A stretch of 56,520 nt of DNA from an uncultured Acidaminococcus sp. (GCA_900538365.1 UPXT01000008.1:1-56520), one strand, 5' to 3'; positions 1 through 9,370 are shown, numbered from the stretch's first letter. The notes: generated by a model not told the origin, from the letters alone. Program-made: numbers and translations.

Positions 1-1
1 T

Positions 2-55
2 CCCCTTTATTTTGCAAGGACTATTTTTCCCTACCGAGAAACATTTTACGCTTAG
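2..55. repeat. Left copy of 54-bp terminal inverted repeat
   Basis: Positions 2-55 are an exact reverse complement of 56467-56520. Identity stops abruptly at position 56 (ttcaac here against ggtggg after the other copy), so the homology has a sharp inner edge and runs off both ends of the window. The inner edge, read into the repeat, begins ctaagcg, which resembles the GTAAGCG ends of IS66-family elements except at the first base. The simplest reading is that the window lies between two oppositely oriented copies of one longer repeat. A length near 55 would also fit a k-mer overlap of an assembler. Confidence 0.9.
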
Positions 56-103
56 TTCAACTTAATTATACAATCCGCCAGGAAAAATGCTATAGAAAAG
101 CTC

Positions 104-132
104 TTGAAATGTTTCATGAAGCATGGTAAAAT
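104..132 (+). promoter_or_regulatory. Promoter of rpsF-ssb-rpsR
   Basis: TTGAAA (104-109) and TAAAAT (127-132) are separated by 17 bp, with an extended -10 TG at 124-125. The expected start point is near 139, giving a leader of about 73 nt. The leader has an AU-rich hairpin (about 140-160) and a very strong Shine-Dalgarno tract, aaggaggaggtgat at 195-208. I did not see a convincing S6:S18-binding CCG-bulge motif. Confidence 0.7.
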
Positions 133-211
133 AGTCAAGCTGTATATATGAAAGTATATACTTCTTCTGCTCCCATCGTAGGGAAGCAAATCCAAAGGAG
201 GAGGTGATTTC

Positions 212-496
212 GTGAATAACTACGAAGTCATGTACATCGTAAAGCCGGTTGAAGAGGAAGCTTATAGCGCTGTCGTAAAAAAATTCGACGACCTTCTGAC
301 GGCTAACGGCGCCACTATCGAAAAGACCGATAAGTGGGGCAAAAAGCACCTGGCTTATCCCATCCAGGACATCCAAGATGGCTTGTATGTATTGACCACT
401 TTCAGTGCTGAACCTGCCGCCGTTAAGGAATTGGACCGTGTGATGAAGATTACCGACGAAATTCTGCGTCACATGATCATCCGCAAGGGCGAGTAA
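212..496 (+). CDS. rpsF: 30S ribosomal protein S6
   Basis: The 94-residue product begins MNNYEVMYIV, the typical start of bacterial S6, and has the usual length. S6 pairs with S18 on the platform of the small ribosomal subunit. The start is GTG, fixed by the strong Shine-Dalgarno tract directly upstream. It is first in the conserved rpsF-ssb-rpsR operon, with ssb following 18 bp after the stop. Identity rests on sequence pattern and gene order. Confidence 0.97.
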   Translation: MNNYEVMYIVKPVEEEAYSAVVKKFDDLLTANGATIEKTDKWGKKHLAYPIQDIQDGLYVLTTFSAEPAAVKELDRVMKITDEILRHMIIRKGE

Positions 497-514
497 GCAA
501 GGAGGATTTGGTGT

Positions 515-955
515 ATGAATAGGATATTTTTGTTAGGCCGGCTCGTACGCGATCCGGAAGTACGGGTAACTCCTACGGAACGTACCGTCTGCACCTTTAC
601 TCTGGCGGTGGACCGCCCCTTCACTGCGAAGAACGGCCAGCGCGAAGCGGATTTTATCAACATCGTAACTTGGAATAAAACCGCTGAATTATGTGGGAAC
701 AGCTTACTCAAGGGACAAAGGGCCCTCGTGGAAGGACGCCTGCAGATCCGTTCCTACGATGACAAGGACGGGAACCGTCATTGGATCACGGAAGTCATCG
801 CAGATCGGATTGAATTCATTGAAAGAAAGGGTTCGGGTTCCTCGGCTCCTTCTTCTCAAGGCAGCACGCCTTCCCCGAGCGGAAATGCCCAGAATCAAGG
901 GGGCATGGAAAGCTTTGGCTCTCCCATGGGTTTTGACGAAGAAATCCCATTCTGA
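515..955 (+). CDS. ssb: Single-stranded DNA-binding protein
   Basis: A 146-residue SSB starting MNRIFLLGRLVRDPEV, with an N-terminal OB fold (about residues 1-105), a Gly/Ser/Pro/Gln-rich flexible linker and the acidic C-terminal tip DEEIPF, which recruits repair and replication partners. It coats single-stranded DNA during replication, recombination and repair. Its place between rpsF and rpsR is the common Firmicute arrangement. The site aaggaggatttggtgt precedes the ATG. Confidence 0.97.
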   Translation: MNRIFLLGRLVRDPEVRVTPTERTVCTFTLAVDRPFTAKNGQREADFINIVTWNKTAELCGNSLLKGQRALVEGRLQIRSYDDKDGNRHWITEVIADRIEFIERKGSGSSAPSSQGSTPSPSGNAQNQGGMESFGSPMGFDEEIPF

Positions 956-969
956 TAGGAGGGAAATAC

Positions 970-1209
970 ATGATTAACAAGCGTGACCGCGGAAACAGAA
1001 GACCGAGAAGAAAGGTCTGCTCCTTCTGCGTTGATAAAGTCGAAGAAATCGACTACAAGGATGTCGCAAAACTGCGCAAGTTCATCACCGAACGTGGCAA
1101 GATCCTGCCGCGCCGCATTACCGGTACCTGCGCAAAGCATCAGCGTCAGCTGACGATTGCTATCAAGCGCGCCAGAAACGTTGCTCTGCTGCCGTTTACG
1201 GCTGAATAA
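970..1209 (+). CDS. rpsR: 30S ribosomal protein S18
   Basis: A 79-residue basic protein with the S18 core: the conserved run KVCSFCVDK near residue 20, FITERGKILPRR in the middle and AKHQRQLTIAIKRAR near the C-terminus. It binds S6 and the central domain of 16S rRNA. The two cysteines in CSFC are part of the zinc-binding type of S18. The gene starts 15 bp after ssb with the site aggagggaaat, and a strong terminator follows. Confidence 0.97.
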   Translation: MINKRDRGNRRPRRKVCSFCVDKVEEIDYKDVAKLRKFITERGKILPRRITGTCAKHQRQLTIAIKRARNVALLPFTAE

Positions 1210-1216
1210 GGAGCCT

Positions 1217-1263
1217 AAAGGGCTGTACAATGAAGCATCGCTTTATTGTACAGCCCTTTTTTT
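1217..1263 (+). terminator. Terminator of the rpsF operon
   Basis: A 15-bp perfect stem (aaagggctgtacaat at 1217-1231 with its complement at 1245-1259) closes a 13-nt loop and runs into a T tract. It ends the ribosomal operon. The following 115 bp before the efflux operon are AT-rich with no clear consensus promoter. Confidence 0.9.
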
Positions 1264-1380
1264 GTGCGTAAGCCCTGACCCATGGAAGAAGAAAGAGACT
1301 CCTCCTTGAATTTCTTTACACAAAATCCTATACTTTGAATAGATAATTGCTGATAATATATCATTTCTATTTGGTGGGAG

Positions 1381-2988
1381 GTGGATGGGTTGAACTTCCT
1401 TCAACAGACATCCCTTGGCCTGTCCTTCTTTTTGCTCATGGGGTCCTTTGTCCCGGCCTTTGCCGCAGCGGCCGCATCCGCTCCGCAGACTTTTTCCGGA
1501 GCGGCAGGGCAAAAGGATGCTTCTTGGATCGATTTGGCGACGGCTTATGGGAATCCGTACGTCCGGGACGACGTGGATGCTTCGTTATCGCTGCAGCAGC
1601 TGTCTAGCTGGTGGGAACTTTTCCATGATGACACACTGACGGAACTCATTTCTTTGGCCCTTGAGAACAACAAGGATCTTGAAGCCGCTCGTTCCCGACT
1701 TTCTGAAGCTCGGGCCCAAGTCGGGATTGCGGAGTCTGCCCGGCTTCCCTGGATCAATCTCCATGGGGGATGGATGCGGGGAAACGTGCCTGACAATGTG
1801 GTTGATGGGGTGCTTCCTGAAGGACCGGTACGGGACCAGATGGGGCTTGACACGCAGTCAGACGGTTCCTTTGCCGGGATTGACGCGTCTTGGGAACTGG
1901 ACGTTTTTGGGCGGACAAAAGCCAAGGTGCGGACAGCTTCCGATACCCTTCAGGCCCAAAATGCCAAGCTGTACGAGGTGTGGGTCAGTCTATCGGCTGA
2001 ACTGGCCCTAAACTACATCACCCTGCGGACTTTGCAGCAAGAGCGGATGGTAACCGCATCCCATATTGCCAGTCAGGAAGAAACCTTGGAACTGCTGCAG
2101 GTCAACCACAAGGCGGGACTCCTTTCCGATGTGCCCCTTCAGCAGTCGGAATATACCCTGTATAGTGCCCGTTCCCAGCTGCCTGCCCTTAATAAGGACA
2201 TTGCCAGGACCCTTTCCCGGATTGCCCTTTTGACCGGCACTGTCCCGGGCTTTCTTGACCAGAAGCTGCAGACACCTCAGCCGCTTCCCGATATCGATGC
2301 CCGCCTTTATGGAGCCATTCCGGCGGACCTCCTGAGGCAGCGGCCGGATATCCACGCCGCTGAACGCGCTTGGGCGGCCCAGATGGCCCGGACCGATGAA
2401 GCGCGGGCCGCGCTGAAACCAAGATTCTCCATCCTGGGGCTGCTTGGTTTTGCGACCCTTGGAGGGGGTCTTTTCTCAGCTGGCAGTCAGGGCTTTGCCG
2501 TGCTTCCCCAGATTTCCTATCCTTTGTTTCATGGTGGGGCCCTCAAAAAGAATATAGCCGTCCAGAAGGCTGCGGAAAAGGAAAAGAAGGCCCTTTATGA
2601 AAAGATGGTCCTCAAGGCAGCAGGGGAAGTCAGAGCGTCCATGGCCGCCATTGCCGAAGATCATGCTGCTTCCCTGACCCTCCAAAAAGGACGGGACGCT
2701 TCCCATGAGGCCTATGATCTGGTCCGTCATAACTATCACAGCGGGCTGGGAACCTATCTGGATGTGCTGGATGCGCAGCGGACCTATCTGCAGGCCGACC
2801 AGAAATATACGGTTTCAAAGGGAAAGGAGCTGTCTTCCTTGGTTTCCCTTTTCAAGGCCCTTGGAGGCGGTTGGGGACCGCTTGAGGAAGCAAATGGGGG
2901 CGCTGCTAGGCGTCACAAGACGGTGCTGACAGACGGCGGCTTGCATGAAGAGAAAGGAAACGAGGCTCATGAAAGAATTCATCAATAG
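1381..2988 (+). CDS. Outer-membrane efflux channel (TolC/NodT type)
   Basis: The product, about 530 residues, has a Sec signal-like N-terminus (hydrophobic run through FFLLMGSFVPAFA) and two outer-membrane efflux repeats rich in long alpha-helical Ala/Glu/Arg segments, the NodT/TolC family pattern. It would form the exit duct of the exporter encoded downstream, so the cell has an outer membrane. The frame opens with GTG at 1381, but a TTG at 1390 has the better Shine-Dalgarno (ggaggtg, 6 nt spacing) and may be the true start. The adaptor gene overlaps its 3' end. Exported substrate is unknown. Confidence 0.85.
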   Translation: MDGLNFLQQTSLGLSFFLLMGSFVPAFAAAAASAPQTFSGAAGQKDASWIDLATAYGNPYVRDDVDASLSLQQLSSWWELFHDDTLTELISLALENNKDLEAARSRLSEARAQVGIAESARLPWINLHGGWMRGNVPDNVVDGVLPEGPVRDQMGLDTQSDGSFAGIDASWELDVFGRTKAKVRTASDTLQAQNAKLYEVWVSLSAELALNYITLRTLQQERMVTASHIASQEETLELLQVNHKAGLLSDVPLQQSEYTLYSARSQLPALNKDIARTLSRIALLTGTVPGFLDQKLQTPQPLPDIDARLYGAIPADLLRQRPDIHAAERAWAAQMARTDEARAALKPRFSILGLLGFATLGGGLFSAGSQGFAVLPQISYPLFHGGALKKNIAVQKAAEKEKKALYEKMVLKAAGEVRASMAAIAEDHAASLTLQKGRDASHEAYDLVRHNYHSGLGTYLDVLDAQRTYLQADQKYTVSKGKELSSLVSLFKALGGGWGPLEEANGGAARRHKTVLTDGGLHEEKGNEAHERIHQ

Positions 2989-3997
2989 GCTTTGGCAAAA
3001 AAAGGTTGGCAAGGCCGCCTTAGGCATCCTTGCCGCCCTTTTTATCATCGGCGGTGGGATGGCCTTATATGAATGGCATGAAGCAAAGCTGGCTGCCCAG
3101 ACGCTGACCCTCAACGGAAATGTCGATCTTCGGGAAGTTTCCCTTGCCTTTAAGAACAGTGACCGCATTGCTGAAATCCTGGCAGAGGAGGGCGATACGG
3201 TCAAGAAAGACCAAGTCCTTGCCCGCCTTGATTCGGATGCGCTTCAATATAAGGTGAAAATTGCCGAAGCCCAAGTGGCAGCCCAACAAGCCGTTGTGGA
3301 TAAGCTGCATAATGGGACCCGTAGGCAGGAACTTGATCAGGCTGCTGCCAAGGCTCAGGAAACAGCGGCGAATCGGGATTTTCTCCAGCGTGAATATGAA
3401 CGCAAGCAAGCGGCTTACGATGTCTCCCAAGGCCGCTCCATCAGTGATGAATCCCTCGATGACGTAAAAAGCAAGCTTGACGCGGCTTCTGCCCGCGCCA
3501 ATGAAGCCCAGGCCAATTATGAGCTTGCCCTGGCCGGTCCTCGAAAAGAGGACATTGCATCAGGAGAAGCCAAACTGGAGAGCCTGACCCAGGAATTGAA
3601 GGAACTTCAGTATACCCTCGGTCAATATGAACTCAAGGCCCCTCAAGATGGTGTGGTCCGTTCACGGCTCCTTGAAGTGGGGGATATGGCTTCTCCACAG
3701 AAACCGGTCTTTCGAATTTCTCTCAACACCAAAAAATGGGTCCGTGTTTATGTCAAGGAATCTGATTTGGGAAAACTTCATGAAGGCAGCAAAGCAAGCG
3801 TGTATATTGATAGTTTCCCTAATCACGCGATTCAGGGACAAGTAGGCTATATTTCAGGAACGGCCGAATTTACGCCTAAGAATGTGGAAACAAAGGACCT
3901 GCGTCCGGCCCTTCTTTATGAAGTCCGGGTCTATGTAGAAGATCCCGACAATCTCCTCCGCATGGGAATGCCAGCTACGGTCAAAATCAAATTGTAA
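2969..3997 (+). CDS. HlyD-family periplasmic adaptor of ABC exporter
   Basis: A 342-residue membrane-fusion protein: short cytoplasmic N-terminus, one transmembrane segment (about residues 11-33), a split lipoyl/barrel region flanking a long coiled-coil (about 80-200, Ala/Gln/Glu/Lys-rich), then a beta-barrel domain ending with the typical RMGMPATVKIKL. It resembles E. coli YbhG and would bridge the inner-membrane ABC permeases and the outer-membrane channel. The frame is open from 2945, but the ATG at 2969 with aaaggaaacgagg upstream is the better start. It overlaps the channel gene, implying translational coupling. Confidence 0.85.
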   Translation: MKEFINRLWQKKVGKAALGILAALFIIGGGMALYEWHEAKLAAQTLTLNGNVDLREVSLAFKNSDRIAEILAEEGDTVKKDQVLARLDSDALQYKVKIAEAQVAAQQAVVDKLHNGTRRQELDQAAAKAQETAANRDFLQREYERKQAAYDVSQGRSISDESLDDVKSKLDAASARANEAQANYELALAGPRKEDIASGEAKLESLTQELKELQYTLGQYELKAPQDGVVRSRLLEVGDMASPQKPVFRISLNTKKWVRVYVKESDLGKLHEGSKASVYIDSFPNHAIQGQVGYISGTAEFTPKNVETKDLRPALLYEVRVYVEDPDNLLRMGMPATVKIKL

Positions 3998-4010
3998 AGG
4001 GTGAAGTGCC

Positions 4011-5759
4011 ATGGATGAGGTCATAATCCGTGCCCAAGAACTGAATAAGACGTTTTCCCTTAAGCGGGGAAAGCGTGTGGAAGCCCTTAAGGATCTTGAT
4101 CTTATAGTGAAAAAAGGGGAGCTGACGGCCATCATTGGTCCTGATGGGGCCGGGAAAACCACCTTCATGCGGCTTACGGCGGGGTTGATGGATCCTACAA
4201 AAGGAAAGCTGAGCGTATTGGGGTTTGACAGCGTCAAAGAGGCGCAAACGATCCAGCGCCATATTTCCTACATGCCGCAAAAATTTGGCCTTTATGAGGA
4301 CCTGACCATACAGGAAAACATGGAACTATATGCCGATCTTCATGGCGTGCCCAAAGAAAAAAGACCGGAACGGTTTCACAAGCTGCTGACCATGATGGGC
4401 CTGGAACGTTTTACCAATCGCCTTGCAGGCAATCTGTCGGGCGGAATGAAACAAAAACTCGGCCTATCCTGCACCTTGGTTCGATCGCCGGAACTTTTGC
4501 TCCTAGATGAACCTACGGTCGGTGTCGATCCCCTCAGCCGGCGGGAGTTGTGGGAAATCCTTCAGGAATTTGTCCATGAGGAAAATTTATCCGTCCTTGT
4601 CAGTACCGCTTATATGAACGAAGCGGCGCTGTGTCAAAAGGTCTATGTCCTTAACAAGGGTCAGCTTCTTTTTAGCGGGACCCCGGACGGTCTCGCGGAG
4701 GTTGCTAGGGGCCGCTGCTATGCTCTTGAATCCCCTAAAAAGCAGCCGACCCGGCTCCTTCAGGCCCAGCTCATCGATGACCGGGATCATGTGGTCGATG
4801 CCGTACCCCGCGGCGGAAAGGTTCATTTTATTCTCCAGGAAGGTGTGACCGGTGTTCCTTATCTCGAAAAACGCGGAATCAAGGCAGAGCCAGTTCCTTC
4901 GACGCTGGAAGATGGCTTCATGATCCTTTTGAAAAAAGCGGAAGAAGCTTCGCTCCCCTTTTTCCAAGAAGGTGGCCCCCTTGCTGAGGAGGCGCTGCCC
5001 AGCCCTCGGAACGTGAATATCATTGTCAAGAATCTGGTCCGCAAATTTGGGGATTTTACAGCGGTTTCCAATACTTCCTTCGAAGTCCATGAGGGGGAAA
5101 TCTTTGGACTTTTGGGCCCCAACGGGGCAGGTAAGACAACAACTTTCAAGATGCTTTGCGGTCTTTTGCCCGCGACAAGCGGTTTTCTTTCCGTGGCGGG
5201 TGTCAACTTACGGCAGGCCCGGACACAGGCAAGGGCCCATATTGGTTATGTCGCGCAGAAATTTTCGCTGTATCGCCATATGAGCGTCAAGGAAAACCTG
5301 CTCTTTTTTGGGGGCGTCTATGGGCTTGGTCCTAAAAAATTGGCCCAGCGGATTGAGGCTGTTTCCCATGAATTTTATTTGTCCGATTGTCTCGACTGCA
5401 AGGCTGGTGACCTACCGGGCGGATATAAGCAGCGGCTTTCCATGGCCTGTGCGCTCCTTCATGAACCTAAGATTCTTTTTCTTGATGAACCAACGTCGGG
5501 AATCGATCCGCTTACGCGGCGCAATTTTTGGCGTCAGATCACAGCTCTGGCGGCCCGGGGGACCACCATCATCATTACGACCCATTTCATGGAAGAGGCT
5601 GAATACTGTGATCGTTTCATGATTCAGGACAATGGACACCTGTTGGCCATTGGAAGTCCTGCGGAAATCCGGCAAACCCTCCATAAGGAGGGGGCGGATA
5701 TGGATGAAATCTTTATGACGATTGTTGAACAGGCGCGAAGGAAAGGAGAGAACTCGTGA
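4011..5759 (+). CDS. Double ABC ATPase of exporter (YbhF-like)
   Basis: A 582-residue protein with two fused nucleotide-binding domains. Domain 1 has Walker A GPDGAGKTT (43-51), signature LSGGMKQKL and Walker B LLLLDEPTVGVD. Domain 2 has Walker A GPNGAGKTT, signature LPGGYKQRL and Walker B ILFLDEPTSGID, with H-loop TTHFMEEA. Domain 1 carries STAYMNEA at the H-loop position, so its histidine is missing and the domains are asymmetric. This matches the YbhF layout in E. coli YbhFSR-G exporters. It powers the two permeases downstream and overlaps the first by a few bases. Confidence 0.9.
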   Translation: MDEVIIRAQELNKTFSLKRGKRVEALKDLDLIVKKGELTAIIGPDGAGKTTFMRLTAGLMDPTKGKLSVLGFDSVKEAQTIQRHISYMPQKFGLYEDLTIQENMELYADLHGVPKEKRPERFHKLLTMMGLERFTNRLAGNLSGGMKQKLGLSCTLVRSPELLLLDEPTVGVDPLSRRELWEILQEFVHEENLSVLVSTAYMNEAALCQKVYVLNKGQLLFSGTPDGLAEVARGRCYALESPKKQPTRLLQAQLIDDRDHVVDAVPRGGKVHFILQEGVTGVPYLEKRGIKAEPVPSTLEDGFMILLKKAEEASLPFFQEGGPLAEEALPSPRNVNIIVKNLVRKFGDFTAVSNTSFEVHEGEIFGLLGPNGAGKTTTFKMLCGLLPATSGFLSVAGVNLRQARTQARAHIGYVAQKFSLYRHMSVKENLLFFGGVYGLGPKKLAQRIEAVSHEFYLSDCLDCKAGDLPGGYKQRLSMACALLHEPKILFLDEPTSGIDPLTRRNFWRQITALAARGTTIIITTHFMEEAEYCDRFMIQDNGHLLAIGSPAEIRQTLHKEGADMDEIFMTIVEQARRKGENS

Positions 5760-6868
5760 TGAATGGATTCCTGCGGCGGATGAGCGCCTTGATCAAAAAA
5801 GAGTTTCTCCAGCTCTCCCGCGATTCCAGTTCCCTTTTGCTGGGGATTGTCCTTCCCATTGCGCTGATTTTGATTATCGGGTATGGCATTTCCCTTGATA
5901 TCCGGGACATTCCCACGGCCGTTGTTTTGGAAGACACTTCTCCCAAGGCCCAGGATGCGGTGAGTTTCCTGAATGGGTCCCGCTATTTTTCTCCCACTTA
6001 TGTCACATCTTTCAAGGAAGCCGAAGCCCTTTTGCTTGATCGAAAGGCCAGTGTGATCATCGATATTCCGCCAGATTTTACATCCAAGTTTGCCCAGGGC
6101 CGAGCAAAAATCTTTGTCGCTCTTGATGGGGTGGAAACGGCTACGGCCATGACGACCCAGACCTATATTGAAAGCGGGATTGCTTCTTTTTTGAGGAGGC
6201 AGAAGGGTATGGCAGGATCGGCGCAGGTGGCCCTTGAGTCCCGTATGTGGTTCAATGACGCCAATTCCAGTACCTGGTTTTTCCTGCCCGGTCTGATTAT
6301 GCTGATTGTGACCCTTGTGGGCATCATGCTGACGGCCATTGTTATGGCTCGGGAGTGGGAACGGGGGACTTTTGAATCCCTTTTTGTTACGCCTGTCCGC
6401 CCTTTGGAGCTGATCCTTGCCAAGATCATTCCGTATTTTTGTGTAGCCATGGTGGGGGTTTTTCTTTGTCTTTTCTTCTCTCGGGTCCTCTTTGAGGTGC
6501 CCCTTGTGGGCTCTCTTGCTATGGTAATCTTGATTTCCATGATCTATCTAATGGTTGCCCTTGGCATCGGACTTGTCATCTCCGAAGTGACCAAGAACCA
6601 GTTTCTTGCCTGCCAGTCCTCCCTCTTGATCAGCTTCCTTCCCTGTTTTGTCCTTTCAGGATTTATCTTTGATCTGCGGTCCACTCCGGTTGGGGTTCAG
6701 CTCATCGGGGCCATTCTTCCTTTCAGTCACTATTTGACTTGCATCCGGTCCCTTTTCCTATCCGGTACCCATTGGGGGATCCTCTTTAAGGAAGGCGGCC
6801 TATTGCTCTTATACGGGTTTTTCTTTATTGGCGCTGCCTTTGAGATGACCAGAAAGAAGGTGGAATGA
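5756..6868 (+). CDS. ABC-2 type permease (YbhS-like)
   Basis: A 370-residue ABC-2 permease: cytoplasmic N-terminus, transmembrane helix 1 (about residues 24-46), a large extracytoplasmic domain, then five helices in the C-terminal half with the family element ARE.ERGTFESLFVTPV. It would form half of the inner-membrane pore. The GTG at 5756 overlaps the ATPase stop, and an adjacent ATG at 5759 is equally possible; ggaaaggagag supplies the ribosome site. The related ybhR-like gene follows with a 4-bp overlap. Exported compound unknown; E. coli relatives handle drugs or cations. Confidence 0.87.
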   Translation: MMNGFLRRMSALIKKEFLQLSRDSSSLLLGIVLPIALILIIGYGISLDIRDIPTAVVLEDTSPKAQDAVSFLNGSRYFSPTYVTSFKEAEALLLDRKASVIIDIPPDFTSKFAQGRAKIFVALDGVETATAMTTQTYIESGIASFLRRQKGMAGSAQVALESRMWFNDANSSTWFFLPGLIMLIVTLVGIMLTAIVMAREWERGTFESLFVTPVRPLELILAKIIPYFCVAMVGVFLCLFFSRVLFEVPLVGSLAMVILISMIYLMVALGIGLVISEVTKNQFLACQSSLLISFLPCFVLSGFIFDLRSTPVGVQLIGAILPFSHYLTCIRSLFLSGTHWGILFKEGGLLLLYGFFFIGAAFEMTRKKVE

Positions 6869-7980
6869 TGGAAGGTATACAGCTTTATTTGGAACAGCTT
6901 GCCGTCATCTGCCGCAAGGAAATCCTAGCCATTTGGCAGGATAAGGCGACACGCCTTATCATTGTCGTGCCCTGTATCATCCTGGGCTTCCTCTTTGGTT
7001 ATGCGGCCAACTACAATTTGGAGAAAGCCCCTTATGCTGTGATTGACCTAAGCCACAGCAAGGAATCGGCCGACCTCATTTCCCATATTGATGGGACAGG
7101 GTTTTTCCAACGGGCTGCGACGCTTCAAAATGCCAGGGAAATTGATGATTATATCAACCGGGGCGATGTAGTCATGGCTGTTTCCATCCCTTCTGATTTT
7201 TCCAGACGCCTGAACCAAGATCAGGAAGCGCCCGTGCAAGTTATTGCCGATGGCCGCAACACGGTGATTGCCGGTCAGGTCATTGGCCATATGGGGCAGA
7301 TCATCAGCCGGTACAATCTGGAAAGGAGCGGAATCAAAAGTCCGGTGTCCTTGGAAACGCGGACTTGGTTCAATCCCAACCAGATTACGCGGTGGTTCTT
7401 TCTGCCTGGCATCATTGGGCTCTTGAGCTTTTCCCAGGTCTTCCTGCTCTCAGGCCTTTCCGTTGCCCGGGAACGGGAGGAAGGGACGTTCGAGCAGATC
7501 TTGGTGGCGCCCATTTCAGAACCCATCATCCTCATCGGCAAGGCCGTTCCGCCCATGATCGTCGGCATCATCCAGTGTACGATCCTGCTTTTTATCAGTC
7601 TTTTCTGGTTTAAGGTGCCTTTTGCGGGGTCCTTTCTTGATTTTTATGTCGCGGTTTTCTTCTATGTCCTCAGTTCTACCGGGATTGGTCTCTGCGTTTC
7701 TTCCATTTCAAAGAATATGCAGCAAGTGCTTGTTTATGTCATTGTCATGATGGTCCCTATGGCTCTTCTTTCGGGGATCATTACGCCAATTAAGAACATG
7801 CCGGTCTTCCTACAGACTTTGACCTATATCGATCCCCTGCGCTTTGGTCTGGAACTCATCCGGCGCATTTACCTGGAGGGACTGCCCCTTACCAGTCTTT
7901 CGTGGAACTTGCTGCCGCTGACTGTCGTCGCTGGTGTGACCTTGATTCTTGCGGGCTATTTATTCCGCCATCATACATGA
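6865..7980 (+). CDS. ABC-2 type permease (YbhR-like)
   Basis: A 371-residue paralogue of the preceding permease with the same topology: one N-terminal helix, an outer domain ending near ETRTWFNPNQ, then a five-helix block containing AREREEGTFEQILVAPI. It likely heterodimerises with the neighbour. The start overlaps the previous stop as atga. It closes the exporter operon: outer-membrane channel, adaptor, ATPase and two permeases, in the order expected of a tripartite machine crossing two membranes. A bidirectional terminator follows directly. Confidence 0.87.
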   Translation: MMEGIQLYLEQLAVICRKEILAIWQDKATRLIIVVPCIILGFLFGYAANYNLEKAPYAVIDLSHSKESADLISHIDGTGFFQRAATLQNAREIDDYINRGDVVMAVSIPSDFSRRLNQDQEAPVQVIADGRNTVIAGQVIGHMGQIISRYNLERSGIKSPVSLETRTWFNPNQITRWFFLPGIIGLLSFSQVFLLSGLSVAREREEGTFEQILVAPISEPIILIGKAVPPMIVGIIQCTILLFISLFWFKVPFAGSFLDFYVAVFFYVLSSTGIGLCVSSISKNMQQVLVYVIVMMVPMALLSGIITPIKNMPVFLQTLTYIDPLRFGLELIRRIYLEGLPLTSLSWNLLPLTVVAGVTLILAGYLFRHHT

Positions 7981-8028
7981 AAAAGGGTCTGTGAAGAAAT
8001 GAATGTAGCTTTCTTCACAGACCCTTTT
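7981..8028. terminator. Bidirectional terminator between ABC exporter and MATE gene
   Basis: A long stem (aaaagggtctgtgaagaaa from 7981, complement near 8010-8028) with A and T runs on opposite sides serves both convergent transcripts. It abuts the stop codons of both genes, and the MATE stop lies within the right arm. Confidence 0.88.
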
Positions 8029-9370
8029 ACTGTAGGTGCGAGGGATGCTTTTTGAGGAAGGACCAGCAGCCAAGGCAAAGAGCGATCTGGATGAGGGTTG
8101 AGGCCGGTGTTGCCAGACCAATATGGAAAAGGGAAACTGGCTGGAATTGACTCATGAGATAGGAGAGGGGAACGCGGACCCCAAAGGAGCCAAAAATCCC
8201 CTGAACCATGACAAACGTAGTCAGGCCCAGCCCATTGTAAAAGCCAATGAAGCAGAAGAGAAAACTCGTGAGGAAAGCATCAAAAGCGTAGGCTTTTAGG
8301 TAGTCCGCTGCGGCTGCCATAACGGATGGGGAGGACGTAAAAAGGCCGGCCAGGATGTCACCGTGAAAAAAGGTGAAAAAGCCCATGATAAGGCCGCAGC
8401 CGCAGGAAAGACCCATGGCGCAGTGAAGAGCTTTGACGGCACGGTCCATGCGGCCAGCTCCTTTGTTTTGGGCCGTGAAGGCCGCCATGGACTGCATGAA
8501 GGATGCTGAGACCAGCATAATAAAGCCGCAGATCTTTTCTGAGACGCCGACCCCGGCCGAAGCATCAACCCCGAGGCTGTTAGCAATGGCGAGGATGATG
8601 AGAAAGGACAGGCCTACAAAAAAATCCTGCACAGCAAGCGGAACCCCCAAGATCAAGATCCGCTTGATGGTCTTTTTTTGAAACCTGATATGGGCGAGTG
8701 TCAGCGTAAAGGGCAGCTTCTTCTGACGGATGAACTGGTAGGAGAGGAGAACGCTGATGCATTGGGAAAGGACGGTTGCCAGGGCCGCGCCTGCGGCACC
8801 AAAAGAAAAGACCGCGACCATAAGGAGGTCAAGGACGACGTTTGACACGCAGGCAATGGCTGCGGCAATAAAGGGCGTGTGGGAATCTCCCATACCGCGA
8901 AAGAGTCCGCCAATGAGGTTATAGAAGATTATGATGAGGGTACCGCCGCCGCAGATGGATAGATAATGGACCGTCTTCAAAAAAGCGGCTTCCGGAGCAT
9001 TCATGGCACGGCTCAAGGGGGCCGCACCCAAAGTCAATAAGAGGCTGAAGGCGATGCCGATGAAGGCAAAAAGAACGAGGGAGGCGCCTGCAATCTCACC
9101 GCCTTCTGAAGGCTTTTTTTCGCCGATCTTTTGCCCCAAAAGGACTGTCGTTCCTGTGGCAAGGGAACTGATGAGATTTGTCACAGTCTGCATGATCTGG
9201 GCGCCTGTAGCAACAGCGGAAACGTCCGTGCTGGAAGCAAACTGACCGACGATAAGAAGATCGACGGTGCCGTACATGGCTTGGAGAAAGAGGGCAAACA
9301 TGACGGGAAGGGCAAAGTGGATGAGTGTGCGAGAAACGCTCCCCGAGGTAAAATCGATTTGCGAAGGCAT
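8027..9370 (-). CDS. MATE family efflux transporter
   Basis: A 447-residue, twelve-helix membrane protein beginning MPSQIDFTSGSVSRTL, with the MATE pattern of two pseudo-repeats (QAMYGTVDLLIVGQFA in the first, the corresponding SFMQSMAAFTAQNKGAG in the second). Such proteins export cationic drugs or metabolites in exchange for Na+ or H+. Substrate cannot be told. It is a single-gene unit with a near-consensus promoter, a palindrome over the start point and a terminator-like hairpin before the Shine-Dalgarno (aaaggagc), which suggests tight control. Confidence 0.92.
   Translation of the reverse strand: MPSQIDFTSGSVSRTLIHFALPVMFALFLQAMYGTVDLLIVGQFASSTDVSAVATGAQIMQTVTNLISSLATGTTVLLGQKIGEKKPSEGGEIAGASLVLFAFIGIAFSLLLTLGAAPLSRAMNAPEAAFLKTVHYLSICGGGTLIIIFYNLIGGLFRGMGDSHTPFIAAAIACVSNVVLDLLMVAVFSFGAAGAALATVLSQCISVLLSYQFIRQKKLPFTLTLAHIRFQKKTIKRILILGVPLAVQDFFVGLSFLIILAIANSLGVDASAGVGVSEKICGFIMLVSASFMQSMAAFTAQNKGAGRMDRAVKALHCAMGLSCGCGLIMGFFTFFHGDILAGLFTSSPSVMAAAADYLKAYAFDAFLTSFLFCFIGFYNGLGLTTFVMVQGIFGSFGVRVPLSYLMSQFQPVSLFHIGLATPASTLIQIALCLGCWSFLKKHPSHLQ

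Noticed and set aside
139..211. S6:S18 autoregulatory leader
   Set aside because: A hairpin is present but the conserved CCG-bulge motif was not found.
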